From Roseiflexus sp034432635 (GTDB taxonomy: Bacteria; Chloroflexota; Chloroflexia; Chloroflexales; Roseiflexaceae): a stretch of 64,000 bases of DNA. Position numbers and translations under genes: made by a program. The notes under the pieces are model-generated. The model was not told the origin of the DNA. It made no database searches and saw nothing but the letters and a program-made list of their open reading frames with translations. Location: assembly GCA_034432635.1 (NCBI GenBank), contig DAOUBK010000088.1:9663-73662 (forward strand). Direction: 5' to 3'. Within the stretch, counting starts at the first letter, position 1. Every line of letters begins with the position of its first letter. This document shows, one piece after another, positions 18,375 through 26,833 of this stretch.

Positions 18375-19469
18375 ATGATATCGTTTACTCCGTCGGAAGA
18401 GCAGCAGTTGATCATTGACACTGTGCGTCGCTATGCGGTTGATCGGATGCGTCCTGCCGCCTATGAGTCGGACGAGAAGCGCGCAATTCCGTCAGACATC
18501 ATTACGCGAGGATGGGATCTGGGCTTGTTGCCGAGCGCCATCCCGGAGCAGTATGGCGGCTTTGGCGAGACGCATCAGGCGCTGACCGGCGTTCTGGCGG
18601 CAGAAGAGTTGGGGTATGGCGATCTGTCGATGGCGCTGTACCTGATGACCCCCAATCTGTTTGCCATCCCGATTCTGCACTTTGGCACCGAAGAGCAGAA
18701 GGAGCGCTGGTTGCCGCACACCGTGGAAGGCGGGTTTGCGCCGTATACGGCGGCGCTGATCGAACCGCGCTGGAGTTTCGACCCGCATGCGCTGCATACG
18801 GTCGCCGAGCGCGAAGGCAATATCTACGAGATCACGGGACATAAGGCGCTCGTGCCGCTCGCCGCCGATGCGCAGGCGTTCCTGGTCTACGCCCGTGAGA
18901 ACGATACGACCCAGGCGTTTATCATCGAGCGCGGCACGGAGGGGCTGGCGGTGCTGGAACGTGAGAGCTTCATGGGTATTCGCGCGCTGCCGACCTACGA
19001 ACTGCGGCTGGACGATGTGCACGTACCGGCATCGTGCCGGCTGGGGGGTGAGCAGGGCATCGATATCGATGTGCTGATGAATTATTCGCGGGTTGCACTG
19101 GCAGCGCTGGCAGTCGGTGTGGCGCGCGGCGCTTTTGAGTATGCGCGTGATTACGCGAAGCAGCGTGAAGCGTTCGGAAAACCGATTGCGCAGAACCAGG
19201 CGATTGCGTTCATGCTGGCGGAAATGGCGATCGAAATCGAAGCAACACGCCTGATGACCTATGAAGCGGCATGGCATCTCGATAAGGGGCACAGTGCCAC
19301 ACAGTCGGCATCGCTTGCCAAAGCGTATGCCGATGAGATGGCGCTGATGGTGACCGACCGCGCTGTGCAGATCCTGGGCGGTCATGGCTATATTCGTGAG
19401 CATCCGGTCGAGCGCTGGCTGCGGAACGGGCGCGGGTTCAGCACGTTCCTCGGTCTGGCAATGGTGTGA
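18375..19469 (+). CDS. Acyl-CoA dehydrogenase family protein lacking the catalytic glutamate
   Basis: 364-residue protein with the acyl-CoA dehydrogenase fold throughout. Several active-site motifs differ from the norm. The TEPxxGSD flavin loop reads IEPRWSFD. The KxWITNG segment reads KALVPLAAD. The C-terminal YEGT motif that supplies the base in medium- and short-chain enzymes is replaced by FLGL, and the protein stops soon after. The alternative base position of isovaleryl-type enzymes also shows no Glu (NYSRVALAALAVGVA). The next gene, 11 nt downstream, is a full acyl-CoA dehydrogenase. The pair may form an obligate heteromer, as described for mycobacterial FadE pairs. Confidence 0.87.
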   Translation: MISFTPSEEQQLIIDTVRRYAVDRMRPAAYESDEKRAIPSDIITRGWDLGLLPSAIPEQYGGFGETHQALTGVLAAEELGYGDLSMALYLMTPNLFAIPILHFGTEEQKERWLPHTVEGGFAPYTAALIEPRWSFDPHALHTVAEREGNIYEITGHKALVPLAADAQAFLVYARENDTTQAFIIERGTEGLAVLERESFMGIRALPTYELRLDDVHVPASCRLGGEQGIDIDVLMNYSRVALAALAVGVARGAFEYARDYAKQREAFGKPIAQNQAIAFMLAEMAIEIEATRLMTYEAAWHLDKGHSATQSASLAKAYADEMALMVTDRAVQILGGHGYIREHPVERWLRNGRGFSTFLGLAMV

Positions 19470-19480
19470 GGAGAACCACA

Positions 19481-20737
19481 ATGATCGACTTTGAAATACC
19501 GGCCCCGATCAAGCGTCAGGTGCAGTTCATCACGATGCTCGGCGAGCAGGTGATGCGCCCGGTGGCACGCTATTACGATGAGCACGAAACGGAACGTCCG
19601 TGGGATTATATCAATCTGATCTGGCCCACCATCCGCGATCGTGGCGGGCGCTCCTTCTCGGTTGAGGACGGCAAGGAGACGGTGGATAAGGAAGGGAAGC
19701 CACGTCCGCGCATCGGGTATCTGATGCTGGCGCACACGGTCGAGGCGCTCTCGTGGGGTGACGCCGGGTTGTACCTGTGTACGCCGGGCGGTGCGCTCGG
19801 CGGTGCGGCTGTCGATGCAACCGGCACGCCGGAGCAAAAGGAGCGTTTCCTGAAACGCTTCGGCGAGGGGGAGCCGAAGTGGGCAGCAATGGCGATGACC
19901 GAACCGCACTGTGGCTCGGATACGGCAGCAATCCGCACGACGGCGCGTCTCTCCGATGATGGCAAAGAGTGGATCCTGAACGGCGAGAAAATCTTCGTTA
20001 CCGGTGGCCTGATGGCTGCCAAAGAATCGCGCGGGTTCGTCGTGGTGTGGGCAACGGTTGATCCGTCTGCCGGACGCGCCGGGATGAAGCCGTTCGTGGT
20101 CGAAGCCGGTACGCCGGGGATGACGGTGACGAAACTGGAGCACAAGCACGGCATCCGCGTGTCGGATACAGCCGCGATCGTGTTCAACGACTGCCGCATT
20201 CCGTATGATAATATCCTTGGCAGCCCGGAAGTCGTGAAGGGCGATACGGAGCACAAGGGCTTCAAAGGTGCAATGAAGACGTTCGATGCTACCCGCCCGC
20301 TGGTGGCGGCATCGGCGCTGGGCATTGCACGTGCCGCACTCGAGTTTACGGCCTCGTATCTGAAAGAGCGCGGCGTCAAGGTGCGCTACGGTATCGCTCC
20401 ACACCTGCAAACCGCAGTCGAGCACGACCTGATCCATATGGAGATGCAACATCGGGCAGCCTGGTTGCTGGTGCTCAAAGCGGTGACGAAGATGGATGCT
20501 GGTGAGGAGAATGCACTCGAAGCGTCGATGTCGAAGGTGAAAGCCGGTCAGGTGGCAACCTACGTCTCGCAGAAAGCGGTTGAACTGCTGGGTCCTGAAG
20601 GGTATTCGTGCAAACTGCTGGTCGAAAAGTGGATGCGCGACGCCCGGATCAACGATATTTACGAAGGCACCGGTCAGATCAATCGCCTGATTGTGGCGCG
20701 ACGCCTGCTGGGGTACACCAGTCGTGAGTTGCGCTGA
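19481..20737 (+). CDS. Acyl-CoA dehydrogenase
   Basis: 418-residue flavoprotein catalysing alpha,beta-desaturation of acyl-CoA with electrons passed to ETF. It carries the flavin motif MAMTEPHCGSDT, NGEKIFVTGG, and near the C terminus ARINDIYEGTGQINR with the expected catalytic glutamate. GAGGAGAACCACA precedes the ATG at 19481. Follows a catalytically incomplete paralogue by 11 nt, so both subunits are probably made in equal amounts. The natural chain length is unknown. Confidence 0.94.
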   Translation: MIDFEIPAPIKRQVQFITMLGEQVMRPVARYYDEHETERPWDYINLIWPTIRDRGGRSFSVEDGKETVDKEGKPRPRIGYLMLAHTVEALSWGDAGLYLCTPGGALGGAAVDATGTPEQKERFLKRFGEGEPKWAAMAMTEPHCGSDTAAIRTTARLSDDGKEWILNGEKIFVTGGLMAAKESRGFVVVWATVDPSAGRAGMKPFVVEAGTPGMTVTKLEHKHGIRVSDTAAIVFNDCRIPYDNILGSPEVVKGDTEHKGFKGAMKTFDATRPLVAASALGIARAALEFTASYLKERGVKVRYGIAPHLQTAVEHDLIHMEMQHRAAWLLVLKAVTKMDAGEENALEASMSKVKAGQVATYVSQKAVELLGPEGYSCKLLVEKWMRDARINDIYEGTGQINRLIVARRLLGYTSRELR

Positions 20738-20761
20738 GGCAGCGGTTGTTCGGAAGAGGAA

Positions 20762-20786
20762 CAGGGGCGCCGACGCAGCGCCCCTG
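20762..20786 (+). other. Intercistronic hairpin
   Basis: A perfect 9-bp inverted repeat CAGGGGCGC/GCGCCCCTG with a 7-nt loop lies between the second acyl-CoA dehydrogenase and the fadN-like gene. No U tract follows, so it is more likely an mRNA stabiliser or weak attenuator than an operon end. A similar 9-bp repeat (GCGGCATAC/GTATGCCGC, 23250-23258 and 23285-23293) separates the fadN-like gene from the thiolase. Confidence 0.5.
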
Positions 20787-20815
20787 CTTCGCCGTTTGAT
20801 ACGAAGGAGTCATCG

Positions 20816-23239
20816 ATGACCCAGATCAAGAAAGTGGCCGTCATTGGCGCCGGTACGATGGGTGGCGGTATCGCTGCCCACTGCATCAACGCCGGGTTGC
20901 AGGTCGTGCTGCTCGATACTGTTCCGTCCAGCCTGACCCCCGAAGAGGAAAAACGTGGTCTGACGCTCGAGTCGAAGGAGGTGCGCAACCGCTTCGTCCG
21001 GGCAGGTCTGGAGCGGATCAAGAATGCCCGCCCGGCGGCGCTCTTCGATCCCCAATCGATCTCCCGGATTGTAACCGGTAATGTGGAGGACGACCTAGCT
21101 CTGATCGCGGATGCCGACTGGATCGTCGAGGCGATCATCGAGCAACTCGAAGCCAAACGTGCGTTGATGGCGAAGATCGAGCAGGTGCGCAAGCCGGGCA
21201 GCATCGTTTCGTCCAATACGTCCGGCATCCCGATTGCTGCCATCGCCGCAGGTCGATCCGACGATTTCCGCAGGCATTTCCTGGGAACGCACTTCTTCAA
21301 CCCGCCGCGCTATCTCTACCTCCTCGAAGTCATTCCAACGCCCGACACCGATCCACAGGTTGTGGCAGCCATCAGTCGCTTCGCCGATGTGACGCTTGGC
21401 AAAGGTGTGGTGGTTTGCAAGGATCGTCCCAACTTTATCGGTAACCGCATCTTCAGCTACGATATTGCCACCACAGTAGGGTATGCGCTGCGCAATGGCT
21501 ACAGCGTCGAAGAAGTCGATGCCCTGACGGGCGAATTGATCGGCAGACCGAAAACCGCAACGTTCCGCCTCCTCGATCTCGTCGGCATCGATGTGATGCT
21601 GCACGTGCAACGCAACCTGTATGCGGCGCTGCCGGACGACGAGGAGCGTGAAGCGTTGAAGATCGCGCCCGAAATCGAGGCGATCGCAGCCAGAGGATGG
21701 CTTGGAAACAAGAGCGGTATCGGTTTCTACAAGGAAACGAAAGGTGCATCGGGGCGCGAGTTCTGGCCCCTCAACCTGCAAACGATGGAACACGAGCCGC
21801 CCAGGAAGCCGCGCTTCGATCTGGTCGGCAAGGCACGCAAAATTGAGGACCTTCACGAGCGGTTGCGCTTCCTGATCGATAATGCTGATACCGACCGCGC
21901 CGGCATCTTCATCCGCGAAACCATGCTGCGCACGCTGGCGTACACGGCGCGACGCATCCCGGAGATTTCCGAGAGTATTGTCGATATCGACCGCGCCATG
22001 CGCTGGGGGTTCAGCCATCAGCTCGGTCCGTTCGAGGTGTGGGATACCCTAGGGGTGCGAAAGACGGTCGAGTGTATGCGCGAACGTGACATCGCCATTG
22101 CGCTGTGGGTCGAAGAGATGCTGGCAAAGGGCGGTGAGAGTTTCTACCGCCGCGAAAATGGCCGGATCGTCAGTGTGTGGAACCCGATCGAGGCGCAGTA
22201 TGTCGCATACACGCCGCCGGAAGGGGTGTTGTCACTCGATGATCTGCGTGCACAGGGGAAAGAAGTCTCGCGTAACCACAGCGCATCGCTCATCGACCTG
22301 GGAGATGGCGTGCTCTGCTTCGAGTTCCACGCCAAGGTGAATGCCATCGATCCGCTGATCACCGAAATGGGGTGGAAAGCGCTCGAGTTGCTCCAGGACG
22401 ATCGCTGGGTCGGCATGGTGATCGGCAATCAGTCGTCCGACTTTTGCGCTGGTGTGAATCTAGGGATCGTGCTGATGGGGGTAATGGGCGGCAAACCTGA
22501 AGACTCGGCGAAGTTCGCGAAAGGAACGCAGGACCTCTTCTTCCGTTTCCGCACCTGTCCAAAGCCGATCGTGGCTGCGCCGTATGGTCGTGTACTCGGC
22601 GGCGGCGTCGAGGTCTGCCTGGCGGCAGCGCGCCGGGTGGCAGCTGCTGAGACGTATATGGGTCTGGTGGAACTGGGAGTGGGCCTGATCCCCGCCTGGG
22701 GCGGGTGCAAGGAGTTTGTCCGCCGGCATGTGTCGCCGCATGTCAAAACGCCTGGCGTCGATCCGCTCCCCTATCTGCAACAGGCGTTCGAGACGATTGC
22801 GATGGCGAATGTCAGCGAGTTGGGCGCCGTTCAGGCAAAGCAACTCGGCTACCTGATGGACGATGATCGGATCGTGATGAACCGCGAGCGGTTGATCGCC
22901 GAAGCGAAGAAGGAAGTGCTGCTGATGGTCGCTGAAGGGTATACGCCGGTTCCGCCGGAGGGTGAGCCGGTGTATGCTATCGGGCGGCGTGGGATTGCCG
23001 CCGTGAATGCCATGATCTATGGCATGCGCCAGGGCGGCTACATCAGCGATTACGATATGAAACTGGCGCGCGCGCTGGCGTATGTGATGTGCGGCGGTGA
23101 CCTGACCCAACCACAGTGGGTTACTGAGCAGTATTTCCTCGATCTGGAGTTCGAGCAGGCAAGTCAGTTGATCCAGCAATCGAAGACCCAGGAGCGGATC
23201 ATGGCGATCCTGCAAACCGGCAAGCCGTTGCGGAATTGA
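20816..23239 (+). CDS. fadN: 3-Hydroxyacyl-CoA dehydrogenase / enoyl-CoA hydratase (FadN type)
   Basis: 807-residue bifunctional beta-oxidation protein. The dehydrogenase comes first: Rossmann motif VIGAGTMGGGIAAHC near residue 10, HFFNPPRYLYLLEVIPT with the catalytic His, and NFIGNRIF. An enoyl-CoA hydratase/crotonase domain follows at about 480-800: SSDFCAGVNLGIV, YGRVLGGGVEVCLAAA for the oxyanion hole, and GLVELGVGLIPAWGG with a catalytic Glu. This order (dehydrogenase then hydratase) is that of Bacillus FadN, opposite to enteric FadB. GAAGGAGTCATCG precedes the ATG. Pairs with the thiolase downstream. Confidence 0.92.
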   Translation: MTQIKKVAVIGAGTMGGGIAAHCINAGLQVVLLDTVPSSLTPEEEKRGLTLESKEVRNRFVRAGLERIKNARPAALFDPQSISRIVTGNVEDDLALIADADWIVEAIIEQLEAKRALMAKIEQVRKPGSIVSSNTSGIPIAAIAAGRSDDFRRHFLGTHFFNPPRYLYLLEVIPTPDTDPQVVAAISRFADVTLGKGVVVCKDRPNFIGNRIFSYDIATTVGYALRNGYSVEEVDALTGELIGRPKTATFRLLDLVGIDVMLHVQRNLYAALPDDEEREALKIAPEIEAIAARGWLGNKSGIGFYKETKGASGREFWPLNLQTMEHEPPRKPRFDLVGKARKIEDLHERLRFLIDNADTDRAGIFIRETMLRTLAYTARRIPEISESIVDIDRAMRWGFSHQLGPFEVWDTLGVRKTVECMRERDIAIALWVEEMLAKGGESFYRRENGRIVSVWNPIEAQYVAYTPPEGVLSLDDLRAQGKEVSRNHSASLIDLGDGVLCFEFHAKVNAIDPLITEMGWKALELLQDDRWVGMVIGNQSSDFCAGVNLGIVLMGVMGGKPEDSAKFAKGTQDLFFRFRTCPKPIVAAPYGRVLGGGVEVCLAAARRVAAAETYMGLVELGVGLIPAWGGCKEFVRRHVSPHVKTPGVDPLPYLQQAFETIAMANVSELGAVQAKQLGYLMDDDRIVMNRERLIAEAKKEVLLMVAEGYTPVPPEGEPVYAIGRRGIAAVNAMIYGMRQGGYISDYDMKLARALAYVMCGGDLTQPQWVTEQYFLDLEFEQASQLIQQSKTQERIMAILQTGKPLRN

Positions 23240-23324
23240 TAACTGTGACGCGGCATACCGGCGTGGCGCGGTTCTGGCGACGCAGTATGCCGCACCGAAT
23301 CACGATAGAGTGGAGGCGAAGAGC

Positions 23325-24500
23325 ATGCGAGAAGCAGTGATTGTCAGCGCAGTTCGCACAGCCGTCGGCAAAGCGCCGCGCGGTTCACTGCGCAGCGTTC
23401 ATCCGACCGATCTCGCGGCAACCGTGATCCGGTCGGCGGTCGAGCGCGTTCCCGGTCTCGATCCGAAAGCGATCGATGATGTTATTTTGGGATGTGCCAT
23501 GCCCGAGGCGGAACAGGGTCTGAATATGGCGCGCGTGGCACTCCTGCGCGCGGGTCTGCCCACGGATGTGCCGGGTCAGACGGTCAACCGGTTTTGTGCC
23601 TCGGGTTTGCAGACTATTGCCCTTGCCGCGCAACAGGTGATGAGCGGTATGGGCGAGGTGGTGGTTGCCGGAGGTGCTGAGAGTATGAGCGCCGTACCAA
23701 TGGGAGGGCACCACTTTGCGCCCAACCCGGCAATGGCGGAGATGAGTCCCGATGTGTACCTGGGGATGGGTTTGACTGCCGAGAATGTCGCAAGGCGGTA
23801 CGAAGTCAGTCGTGAGGATCAGGATGCGTTTGCGCTCCGGTCGCATCAGCGCGCAATTGCTGCCATCGACGCCGGTCTGTTCAAGGACGAGATTGTGCCG
23901 ATCGAAGTGGAGCACGTCTGGTTCGAAAATGGCAGGGTGCAGCGTTCGACAATGATCTTCGATACTGACGAAGGTCCACGGCGTGACACCTCGGCTGAAG
24001 CGCTGGCGAAACTCAAGCCGGTTTTTGCAGTCAATGGCACGGTTACAGCAGGCAACTCTTCGCAGACCAGCGACGGGGCGGCGGCGGTGGTGGTCATGAG
24101 CCGCGAGAAGGCTGAGGCGCTGGGGGTGAAGCCGCTGGCGCGCTTCGTTTCCTTCGCGGTTGCGGGTGTGCCGCCAGACATTATGGGGATCGGTCCGGTT
24201 GCTGCAGTCCCGAAGGCGCTCAGGCAGGCGGGGTTGACCATCGACCAGATCGACTTGATCGAACTGAACGAGGCGTTTGCAGCGCAGGCGCTGGCTGTCA
24301 TTCGCGCGCTCGAATTCGACGAAGAGAAGGTCAATGTGAACGGTGGCGCTATTGCGCTCGGACATCCGCTGGGATGCACTGGCGCCAAGTTGACCGTGCA
24401 GATCCTGCACGAACTCCGGCGTCGCGGCGGGCGCTATGGTCTGATTACAATGTGTATCGGCGGCGGTATGGGAGCAGCTGGTATCGTCGAGATGCTGTAA
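23325..24500 (+). CDS. fadA: Acetyl-CoA C-acyltransferase (thiolase)
   Basis: 391-residue thiolase that cleaves 3-ketoacyl-CoA in the last step of beta-oxidation. The nucleophile is Cys91 in VNRFCASGLQ; the His is in GGAIALGHPLGCTG; the second Cys is in TMCIGGGMGAAG. The ATG at 23325 has GGAGGCGAAGAGC upstream and is preferred over an in-frame GTG at 23310. Final gene of the operon, followed by a hairpin at 24509-24536. Confidence 0.94.
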   Translation: MREAVIVSAVRTAVGKAPRGSLRSVHPTDLAATVIRSAVERVPGLDPKAIDDVILGCAMPEAEQGLNMARVALLRAGLPTDVPGQTVNRFCASGLQTIALAAQQVMSGMGEVVVAGGAESMSAVPMGGHHFAPNPAMAEMSPDVYLGMGLTAENVARRYEVSREDQDAFALRSHQRAIAAIDAGLFKDEIVPIEVEHVWFENGRVQRSTMIFDTDEGPRRDTSAEALAKLKPVFAVNGTVTAGNSSQTSDGAAAVVVMSREKAEALGVKPLARFVSFAVAGVPPDIMGIGPVAAVPKALRQAGLTIDQIDLIELNEAFAAQALAVIRALEFDEEKVNVNGGAIALGHPLGCTGAKLTVQILHELRRRGGRYGLITMCIGGGMGAAGIVEML

Positions 24501-24508
24501 TGCACATG

Positions 24509-24536
24509 CAGGCGTCTCTGCTGGCGGAGACGCCTG
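24509..24536 (+). terminator. Terminator of the beta-oxidation operon
   Basis: A perfect 10-bp inverted repeat CAGGCGTCTC/GAGACGCCTG with an 8-nt loop lies 9 nt after the thiolase stop. A short pyrimidine run (CTCTC) follows in place of a U tract. Confidence 0.65.
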
Positions 24537-24600
24537 CTCTCGAAGCGATGGGTTCCACCCTTGAATTGTAGTGATCAGGTAAACTTTTGCCGTTTCCCTC

Positions 24601-24629
24601 TTGATTTCCTCATCAATGGCTGCTATACT
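24601..24629 (+). promoter_or_regulatory. Promoter of the HerA-like ATPase gene
   Basis: TTGATT (24601-24606), 17-nt spacer, TATACT (24624-24629) with an extended TGC just before the -10. Transcription would start about 29 nt upstream of the ATG. Confidence 0.7.
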
Positions 24630-24664
24630 GCGAATAGGTGTTTAGCATTTCTGTTCGGAGTAGC

Positions 24665-26446
24665 ATGCGTCCGTTGCGTGAACGTCAGGAAGCGTCGAGT
24701 CTGCGTGCGACTGCGGCGCCTCTGGTAGCGGCGCCGATCGCTGTGATCGGCAGTCCGAACTCTACAACCCACTTTACGGTTGATATTCTCGAAACCGCGC
24801 GCGACCGGGCGCTCGATCACGCCTGGGTGGTGTTCGAGGTGACCGAGCGCTTCAATGGCAAGATATACCGCAAACGCGCGCTCTGTCAGTTGGGGGGAAT
24901 CATCACCCGCAACCGCTGGCACGAAGACCCGGTTATCCGCGCAGTGATCAAACATCAGGGCGCTCTACCTGCTCTCTCCGGCGAGAGTGACCTGACAGCG
25001 GCGCAACTCTCGGCATTGGGTGTTTTTCTGCTCGACGATCAGGGGCGGGTGGTGCGTCGTACCACCCTTTCGACCCCGCCGCCATCGGGGACGCCGGTCT
25101 ATCCGGCAGACGCCGCTACCCTGCAGGATCTGGTGCATACCGAGCCAGGGATTTTCTATGCCGGGCAATCACCGGGCGATGGGTTGCCGGTGCCGCTGAC
25201 GTTGCGTCACTTCGGTCCGACCGAGCAGGGCGGGTTTGGTGAAGCGGTGATGCTCGGCATCTTCGGGCAGACGCGCAGCGGCAAATCGATCCTGGCAGCG
25301 CAGTTGCTTGCCGGGTTTGCCACCAACCCTCAAATGGGCATTCTGGTGATCGATCCACAGGGTGAGTTCGGGCGTGACCGTTTCGCCGCCGGCGATCACC
25401 GCGTCGATTTCAGCATCCGGCGTTTGCTCGCCGGGTTGCGCCACCGCCGCGAGGTGATCGCACTGACGACCGATGATGTGGCGATGGAGGGCGCAGAGGC
25501 ATTTACCGAACTGTTGCACCGCGCCGGGTTTTTCGACAGTCTGGGGTTCAAAGGTGCACACAAGGAACGCGAAGCGACCGAGCGGCTGTCCGGTTTGTTG
25601 AGCGATCTGACCGACGCTGGAGGTCGTCGCCGTCCAATCCGTGATCTGACGACAGCGGATCTGTCGTTGCTGGTGAAGGACCTGGCGCGTTTCGCAGATG
25701 TGATCTATGCCACCCGTCCCGGAACGATGCCGGGGGAGGGACAGCGAGCCGCCGATGTACTGGCGCGCTACAGTCTCGACGAGGCGCGCCTGCGTCGGTT
25801 GTGGGACGATGCGCTCCAGCGCTTCCGCGTCGAGCCGGGGAAACGTCAACCGCTGTCGCAGGTCATCCAGCAGGTGCTGACCGATCGCGCTATTGTGATC
25901 CTGTCATTCGCCCAGGAGAATGTCGCCGATACGCCATACTTCCTGCTCAACGAAATCCTGACCCGTCTGCGCCAGGTGATCCACCGCTCCTTCCAGGATG
26001 GGCGTACCTCGAATGCGCTGGTGCTGCTCGACGAGGCACACCTGTTTGCCGGTGAACATGCTGACGATACCGGTGATGGCGCGCGCACCCGTTCGCTGCT
26101 GGCGCAGAGTATCCGAATGACCGGCAAGTATGGCGTCGGCTGGATGTTCATTACCCAGACGCTGCACGATTTCGACAAGACCATCCTGCGGCAGTTGCAG
26201 GTGAAGATTTTTGGGCAGGGGTTCAAACTCGGCGCCGATCGCGAATATGTCGAGACCGAGCTGGGCAAGGAAGGGTTTGCACGCTACTGTTCTCTCCCCG
26301 ACCCAAAGCGCACCGGGCGCTATACATTTATGGTGACCGGACCGATCGTGGCGCTCGGCAGCTTCGGCACACCGCTTGTGTTGCAGGGGTTCCGCAGCGT
26401 TGATGACCTCATGCGCGCTAATCCGCATTGTTTCGTCAACAGTTAG
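24665..26446 (+). CDS. HerA/FtsK-superfamily ATPase
   Basis: 593-residue HerA-type motor ATPase. Residues about 20-150 form an N-terminal domain where HerA proteins carry a HAS barrel. Walker A is GIFGQTRSGKS (about residue 200); GILVIDPQGEFGRD follows; Walker B is ALVLLDEAHLF; a C-terminal arginine-containing motif is QSIRMTGKYGVGWMFITQ. HerA hexamers translocate DNA, in archaea with the nuclease NurA and in bacterial defence with Sir2 or other effectors. No NurA or effector gene is adjacent, so the role here is open. GGAG lies 6 nt before the ATG at 24665. It has its own promoter. Confidence 0.87.
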   Translation: MRPLRERQEASSLRATAAPLVAAPIAVIGSPNSTTHFTVDILETARDRALDHAWVVFEVTERFNGKIYRKRALCQLGGIITRNRWHEDPVIRAVIKHQGALPALSGESDLTAAQLSALGVFLLDDQGRVVRRTTLSTPPPSGTPVYPADAATLQDLVHTEPGIFYAGQSPGDGLPVPLTLRHFGPTEQGGFGEAVMLGIFGQTRSGKSILAAQLLAGFATNPQMGILVIDPQGEFGRDRFAAGDHRVDFSIRRLLAGLRHRREVIALTTDDVAMEGAEAFTELLHRAGFFDSLGFKGAHKEREATERLSGLLSDLTDAGGRRRPIRDLTTADLSLLVKDLARFADVIYATRPGTMPGEGQRAADVLARYSLDEARLRRLWDDALQRFRVEPGKRQPLSQVIQQVLTDRAIVILSFAQENVADTPYFLLNEILTRLRQVIHRSFQDGRTSNALVLLDEAHLFAGEHADDTGDGARTRSLLAQSIRMTGKYGVGWMFITQTLHDFDKTILRQLQVKIFGQGFKLGADREYVETELGKEGFARYCSLPDPKRTGRYTFMVTGPIVALGSFGTPLVLQGFRSVDDLMRANPHCFVNS

Positions 26447-26787
26447 ATCGAACGGCGCAACGCCTGTGTGGGCACAGACGACTCCTGTCGCTCGACGGCA
26501 CGACTGGAGCAGCAGTCGAGGGACGCCGGACACGTGAGCGCCCCGGCGGAGCGGAGCGGGTGCAACTGAGCCTTCTGATCGACCCGGAGGCCCGGTCGAG
26601 CCGTATGTGTGCAAAGCAGTGCCGTCGCCTACCCCGCCCGTCGCCTCCCTTGCCCGACAGGGTGGTTCGGTCGAGCTCCTACCTGCATAACAGCCTCTGG
26701 TATCGTTGATCTGCACCCGCACAGGTGGGATGATTTCCGGCGCCCGACACCACCGCTGCATTCCTGCGCCCTCCTCCTCTGCAACAA
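26447..26787 (+). other. GC-rich intergenic region with nested inverted repeats
   Basis: About 340 nt with no convincing gene. A perfect 9-bp inverted repeat (CGACGGCAC at 26493-26501 and GTGCCGTCG at 26619-26627) encloses smaller stems such as GACTG/CAGTC and CGACC/GGTCG. This could be a structured RNA or decayed sequence. It matches no RNA class I can name with confidence. Confidence 0.3.
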
Positions 26788-26796
26788 TGGTATACT
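26788..26796 (+). promoter_or_regulatory. Extended -10 promoter for the GH1 gene
   Basis: TGGTATACT provides a TGN-extended -10 box (TATACT at 26791-26796) without a recognisable -35. It would start transcription about 30 nt upstream of the glycosidase ATG. Confidence 0.45.
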
Positions 26797-26833
26797 ATAC
26801 GGAAAACAATGGGAGCTGGCAATTCTATCAGGT

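Noticed and set aside
26580..26630. Group II intron domain V-like sequence (GAGCCGTATG)
   Set aside because: Only the 5' half of the motif resembles domain V; the 3' strand does not pair as required and there is no reverse transcriptase.
26428..26709. Plus-strand open frame after the HerA gene
   Set aside because: Arg/Pro-rich composition, overlaps the end of herA, no ribosome site and no family resemblance; more likely non-coding.
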